Made by a program: the position numbers and the translations under genes. The notes beneath the pieces were generated by a model. It was not told the origin of the DNA, made no database searches, and worked only from the letters and a program-made list of their open reading frames with translations. This document shows, piece by piece, positions 58,512-64,000 of a DNA stretch of 64,000 nucleotides; within the stretch, counting starts at the first letter, position 1; each line of letters begins with the position of its first letter. The stretch is from Cryptomeria japonica. Its lineage: Eukaryota; Streptophyta; Pinopsida; Cupressales; Cupressaceae. The stretch covers positions 95,277-159,276 of the forward strand of contig NW_026729177.1 in assembly GCF_030272615.1 (NCBI RefSeq), read 5' to 3'.

Positions 58512-60335
58512 GATCTTTTCTTGGAATGTCAAATGGATTTCACTCCATCACCGCAAATTTAAATTTAAAGAGGTTGTTATGAAATCAAAGCCAAATGTTA
58601 TCTTTCTTTATGATGTTAAGCTTAGTAGCATAAGACTTGAAGTTTCTTTATGCAATGTTTGGAGAGATGCTACCTTTTTCCATACCTCGTATACTAATGG
58701 TAAAGGTGGTGTTGTTATAGGGGTTGGACCATCGATCTCTAAATATGTCATTGATGAGGGTGAGGACCATTCTCACTATTGTATTTGGGTCCTCACCTTT
58801 ATTAATGGACAACTCATTGGATTTTGTTCTATTTATGCCCCCAACTGTACTAAAGCTCGAACATAACTTTAGAATATGATGTCCAATAATTTACCAATTG
58901 TTGATTGGGTTCTTGGGGGTGACTTTAACATGGTTGAGCATTCTCAAGATTGCAGCAAGTCAAAACATTCAAATCTTAGCTAGGATGAATTTAATGGTTG
59001 GCTATTTTTCTAAAATTCATTGAGAGTAATTGATCTTATTCATGATAAACTCTCTAGCAATTCTAATAATTGGTATACTTGGTCTAATTGCAGAATGGGA
59101 GGTGATACAAAACTAAGTAGATTGGATAGATTTTATATCTCTCCTACGTTGCCATTGGTTTTATGATCAATTGGGTTTGTGTATTAATGTGGACCTCTCT
59201 ACTACCCTATCTGATCATTACCCTATTGTTTGCAGCATTATCTTATCTCCAAATCTTAATATTGAAAATTCTCTCCCCTTCAAGCGCAATGTTTCCCACT
59301 TAAAAAACCCTGTTTGTTTAGCTTCCCTTGAGGAGATTTGGAATTCTCTTCCTAAGTCACATGAAGAAGTTTCATGGATTAATTGGTGGTATGCTGCAAT
59401 TTCTCAATGCACCTCTTTCTTATGCTCATTTGGTAAACAAATGGCTCGACAACATAAACGAAAGGAAAAATCTCTTCAAGGCAAACTTGTTCATGACAGG
59501 AAACTCCTCAATGAAGATCCTAATAATATTTGGATTCAAACATTGCTTGCAATTTTTGAAGCTCATCTACATAAAATTGATTGTTACAAAGGACAAGGGG
59601 CTAAAGTTAGGGCTAGGCTGCATTGGATAAAAGAAGGAAATATGGGCACTGAATATTTTCTTAATTATCTGAACTATAAACACAACAAGGAAAATATTGG
59701 TGGTAGTAGAGATGAATTTGATGTTCTTCACCATGATCCTTTAGATATTTGTCAGCTTTTCAAATGGTTTTATGAAAATTTGTTCAAGGATTATCAATGG
59801 CAAGACATTCAACAAACCCTTGAAGACATGGTTAAGGATTACATTCCTAAGAAAATAGATCCTAAATAAAACCATTATCTAGATAGAATCCTTTATTTCG
59901 AGGAGCTAGAAAATGCTCTCTTCTCTATGGCCCCTAGAAAAAGTCCACATTGCGATGGGATTCCTATCGAATTCTACCTTGCTATGTGGTAGCATATTAA
60001 GGATGAATTTTATTGCTTATACTTAGAGGCCTTAAGAAATGATCTTTAGGATCTATTATTAATGGTGGCATAATCAATCTTCTCACCAAAGTAAAAAGAG
60101 AGGATACTATTTCCTGTTGGTGGCCTATTACTCTTCTTAATACTTCTTATAAAATCATTGCTAAGGCTTTGGCCATATAGATCAAGTCTGTTATGCAAGA
60201 AATTGTTAGAACTGAGCAATCTGGTTTTATTGTTGGAAGGTTTATTCTTGACAATCTTATTATAGCATGGAAAACTTGTGAATGGGATCAACAAACTGGA
60301 CAAGATGTTATTTTGATCATAACATATTTTGATTA
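58501..60335 (+). pseudogene. LINE ORF2: endonuclease and partial RT
   Basis: ATG 58501 (MNYRIFSWNVKW). The endonuclease shows SWNVKW, SIYAPN, LGGDFNMVEH, WYTWSN, LDRFYIS and SDHYPIV. The Glu expected in a QETK motif is missing (LYDVKL). The central region has ARLHWIKEGNMGTEYFLN. RT begins with ENALFSMAPRKSPHCDGIPIEFY and EQSGFIVGRFILDNLIIAW, then ends at the truncation. There are stops near 58864 and 59867 and a frameshift near 59155. Confidence 0.82.
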
Positions 60336-62344
60336 AATGGGTATATTTACCCATAGTTCAAATTGCATATCGAATGGTGATGTACCATGTCTAGCCAAAT
60401 TTCTATTTCTCTAAAGTATTGCTAAAAAGGTCCTTGTGACCACTTCATTTTTAATAAACTTTGGTATTTTTTATGGCTTTGCACCATCTTATTCTTTCAT
60501 ATCCTTTGTGACCAATGTAATGAATTTATTTTAAAAACACTTGTTCTTGATTGACACTTCTCTTGAAACTCTGTTATAAGTTATTTATTTTGGTGCATCT
60601 CAATTGATTTAATACTCTTTAATAATATGTTTTATTTTGTCAATGATTCAATTATTCATGCTAATATGTAAGTATCAATACAATTCATAGTCTTAATTCA
60701 CATATAGGTGTATCATGCAAATTTAACTCTCTTTGCATGCCTCAAATTAAATTAAAAGCTTGATTATCATAGTGTGTATTTGATGATGGGTCCATTATAT
60801 CAAGCATGGTGCACAACATAGTGATTATGCATATTTATCATGTACAATCCTAGAAAATAAATAATATTGATACATGTATTTATGGTGAAACAATCTTACA
60901 ATTCTTCATAGCTCATATGAGTTGTTGTTACATGATTTTAAGTGTGACTATGAAAGTATCTTTGGGGTACATGGACTCAAACTATGATGCAAGCCATCAA
61001 CAATTTTTTCTTTTATAAAGTGTGGGTAGCCACTTCAATGCCATCTTAGCACATGACATCAACATGGCTAAATGAAATGAAATAGATTTTTGTAATATAT
61101 GTAGGACCAAATTAGCTATGATACCAAGAGTAACCACAATGTAGTAACATCCACACCCAACCATGAGACTTTTATAGTAGATCTTGAAAAAAAAGTTCAC
61201 ACTTTTATTCAACCTTGTCTCATAAAACAGTTTAGATTTTCTACTTTCAAAGTACCTTCATAATTAGTCAATAAGCTATATTTGGTGAGAATGCCCACCT
61301 GAATTACATGATGCCTCACACTCGATTATTTACCAGTTATGTCTCCCATTGGAATGTCTATGTTGGATTTATTAATGATGGATAGAGGTAGAGGAGAATA
61401 CAAAATTAAATAGAGAGAAAAGGTAGCAGAAATAAAAATGACAGTGAGAAGAAACTTTTTGTTACAAATATTTTGCATTCATACATTGAAAATATAAATT
61501 GATTTACAATGTGGTGTTCTTGTTCTTATATCAAACTTAAGGAAATAGGAGAAAATATTCAGTAGTTGAGCATGTTCCAATGGTTGTGATAGCATTTGTT
61601 AATTTAATACCCACACTCATTGATTTAATATCCAATATTTTTAACATTACACCAAAAGATAATGAATCATTGGCATGTCTATGTTTGATTCAAGAATCTT
61701 TTAGATCTAGTCTCTTGGATCACCTTTAATTTTTATTGAAGATGAAAAATGGTAAGGAGGCAAGTATGGTAGGGAAAACCAAGGTTAAACTGGTAAATCT
61801 CCCAAACGGCAAGTACTGCACTTTCTTGAACCACAAAATCATGCATACATCTGCATATGCACCAAAATCTACATCTTGCTTTCTTCTAGGTGGGTGTAGC
61901 ACAAATTCATGATGCCTACATATGCTGTAACTTTTCCCTTTTTATCTTAAAATTACAGTCCAAAAAGAAAAGGAAAAAACCATTCAATTTGTTTTTAAAG
62001 AGATCCATCCAAAGTCGAGCATAAAGAAATGTAAGATGATCTATGGCTTTAGAAAAATTGGTTTGAAGAGAATGTTCATAAAGTTCATATTTTATGTCCT
62101 ATAGGCATGAATGAATAGGACTACACAAACATATTCATTTAAAAAATGCAAGATGCTAATTAAGTTGGATAAACTCTTGCATCTATATGTATCTCAATGT
62201 AAAATAGAAATTTTTACAGTAATTCTTCACATTTTCCATGTTACTGTGAGCAAAACATGTTCGACATAGCCAAATTCTTAGTATAAATAGAAAATTCCAC
62301 ACTAATTGTTCATATTTTCAATGTTACTCTGAGGAAAAGGTGTT
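60336..62344. other. AT-rich intergenic DNA, nothing recognised
   Basis: About 2 kb without supported genes. The two or three short ORFs carry no recognised motif. Confidence 0.4.
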
Positions 62345-63217
62345 CTACACAACCAAATTCAAGAAAAAATGCAATAGCATGTCAACAACAATTCAAAAGC
62401 TCACATTATTTGCCACTGGCCACCAAAAAAAGGTAGAAAACATCAAAATCTGAATTGATTAAAGCAAAATGCTCAAGATGTTAACTCTTGGCTTGATATT
62501 TCATATTACCAATCTACAAAAATGGGAGTGAAAAAAAGCACAGTATGGCAACTACTGCAAGTCCATTGTTTGCAGAAACCTCTAATGACATAAAATACAT
62601 ACTCCAATGACAACACATGGCATAATAGCATCAGCTCCTCCAAAATGGACGGAGAAAAGTACCAAATTTAACTTGATTATTATAGGCATTCACACAGAAA
62701 AAGGGAATCTTACAACACTAATCCTTGAGATAATAATGCCAATCTAGAGAAAATGAGTTTCGAAGACATAAATGCAATATTTTAAAAAAATTAAAATAAT
62801 TTTTAAACATCAACATTCTGAATATTTTCATTTGGAAATGAAAATTTTGACCATTTTGTTTACATATTCCATGTTATTTTGAGATTCTAGTTACTACAAT
62901 ACTATGAAACCAAGTTCAAGCATATAATGCGAGCATTGTCACTCTACCTATATCCATCAAAACAAAAACAAAATCCACAAGTCTATGACACATTCTCTAC
63001 ATTGAAAGACACACAAGTGTTGTTATTATATTTAAGAAAGTTTTGCAAGTATGACCGCTCTACATATTTCCACCCATATTGTTCTCCTTTTTAGGGATGG
63101 AGGAGATACAAAAGCACTGTACAACCAAATTCAAGCAAAAACTTATTAAAGACTACCATGCATATACCATTTTATTAAATAAAAGTTTCCATTAGTACAC
63201 AACGTATAAGTTGTTCA
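62345..63217. repeat. Dispersed repeat, copy 2 (first copy at 11845-12760)
   Basis: It matches copy 1 in the same order and orientation, with scattered substitutions and one small deletion near 62600. It ends where an LTR begins at 63218, while copy 1 continues without interruption past the same point (about 12725). The LTR is therefore a later insertion in copy 2. Confidence 0.75.
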
Positions 63218-64000
63218 TGTTGGCATATGCACACTCCAATGAGACATTGAAGGTGATTGAAGGTTTTGTCATTGATGGAAACCTTACAATCCTATGGCAC
63301 CAGCAAGGCATTACACCGGCATCAGTAGAACACACTCTACACTGGCACTCAGAACACCAGCACCAACACAAAGAAAGGAAGAATACCGGCACAGAGGCTG
63401 ACAAGATTTTCGATATATTGTATTTTGTTTATTATTGAAAAACTTTGTAAGCCGACTTGATATCATTGTAAAATGACTTATATATATAAGAAGTCGTTGT
63501 AGGAAATTTTGTAATAAGGTAATATTGATAAGAAAAATTATTAGGCAGACCTATTATGTGAAATATAGGATAAGGGGTATATGTAAAGAACAGAGCAGAA
63601 ACTGGTACTAAATTTGGCATTGAAGATGCTATTGTAAAGCAGTACAAGTTATTGGATTTGTATAATCCATCATTGTAAGTCAATGAGACTTCCCATTAAG
63701 CAATGAGCTCTAGGCAATTGGCCTTCCTACATGTGCAGGCCCCTATTGTAAGTAATATTCTCTTATTGGCCAGTAAGAAAATATTGTGGGTCACAAATCC
63801 CACTGAGGTTTTTCCCACACCGGGTTTCCTCATTAAAATATTGTGTTATGGTGTGTTTCTTATGTGGTTGATTTCATTTCTATTTATTACATTATTTCTT
63901 GCATACCCGTACAATGTTATAATATTCTCTACATGTTTTAAGTTAAGAATTTCTACTCATTGGTTAGATACTGATTCACCCCCCCCCCCCCTCTCAGTAC
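63218..64000 (+). mobile_element. LTR of the same family as 2191-2991 (cut by window end)
   Basis: It begins TGTTGGCATATGCACACTCC and follows the 801-base LTR at 2191 along its length, including the TATA region and the C run, ending with CTCTCAGTAC at the window edge. About 20 bases are missing on the right. Whether it is a solo LTR or the 5' LTR of a full element cannot be seen. Confidence 0.85.

Larger units (their letters stand above)
57100..60335 (+). mobile_element. L1-type LINE (plus strand), 3'-truncated
   Basis: ORF1 with a zinc knuckle and Pro/Ser-rich tail (57178-58511), then ORF2 with an endonuclease and the N-terminal half of RT. The sequence stops inside RT near 60335, before the catalytic YADD block, with no poly(A) tail. 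LINEs usually lose the 5' end, so a 3' loss points to later deletion. The upstream boundary was not determined. Confidence 0.8.

Overview
The window is nuclear DNA of a seed plant, most likely a repeat-rich genome such as a gymnosperm (inferred from the very high density of decayed, nested LTR retrotransposons, two plant L1-type LINEs, a plant LRR receptor-like-protein fragment and the absence of any intact host gene). Nothing here looks bacterial, organellar or recently horizontally acquired. I found no tRNA, rRNA or CRISPR array and no gene that is certainly functional.

Layout. (1) 1-11.8 kb: two related, decayed minus-strand coding regions of a family I do not recognise (A, 4692 down to about 140; B, 10475 to 8432). 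Each is preceded by a degenerate tandem array, and an ATCGAT-rich repeat occurs in opposite orientations on the two sides of B. A is interrupted by an 801-bp solo LTR with a perfect target duplication. A 294-bp LTR with a primer-binding site lies just beyond the 3' end of B. (2) 11.8-14.4 kb: a dispersed repeat and the 3' part of an LRR receptor-like protein pseudogene. (3) 14.65-19.42 kb: a minus-strand Ty3/gypsy element of Tat type reduced to one LTR, a repeat-bearing 3' region, integrase and the additional RNase H, joined directly to an LTR stub. (4) 21.76-39.31 kb: a nested complex. A minus-strand Ty1/copia element (E) contains two plus-strand insertions. Element C (24327-31317, TSD AATAA) has gag plus a long unknown ORF and no pol. 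Element D (31915 to about 38424) is a copia element with gag-PR-INT-RT-RH, whose 3' LTR has been truncated. (5) 39.5-43.1 kb: a plus-strand copia (F) whose RT/RNase H junction is split by a minus-strand solo LTR. (6) 44016-51920: a minus-strand L1-type LINE with an 11-bp target duplication, 5'-truncated within ORF1, with an unusual extra ORF 3' of its RNase H domain. (7) 52.9-53.9 kb: a long polypurine/microsatellite tract. (8) 57.2-60.3 kb: a plus-strand LINE that stops inside RT. (9) 62.3-64 kb: a second copy of the repeat seen at 11.8-12.8 kb, followed by an LTR of the same family as the solo LTR at 2.2 kb.

How it fits together: the window is a stratigraphy of retroelement insertions and decay. 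In most coding remnants the in-frame stops are TAG/TAA (sometimes TGA) at places where a CAG, CAA, CGA or TGG codon would be one C-to-T or G-to-A step away, with few frameshifts. That is the pattern expected from long-term cytosine methylation and deamination. The parts most worth a second look are the unknown A/B family, the gag-plus-unknown-ORF element C, and the extra ORF in the 3' region of the LINE.
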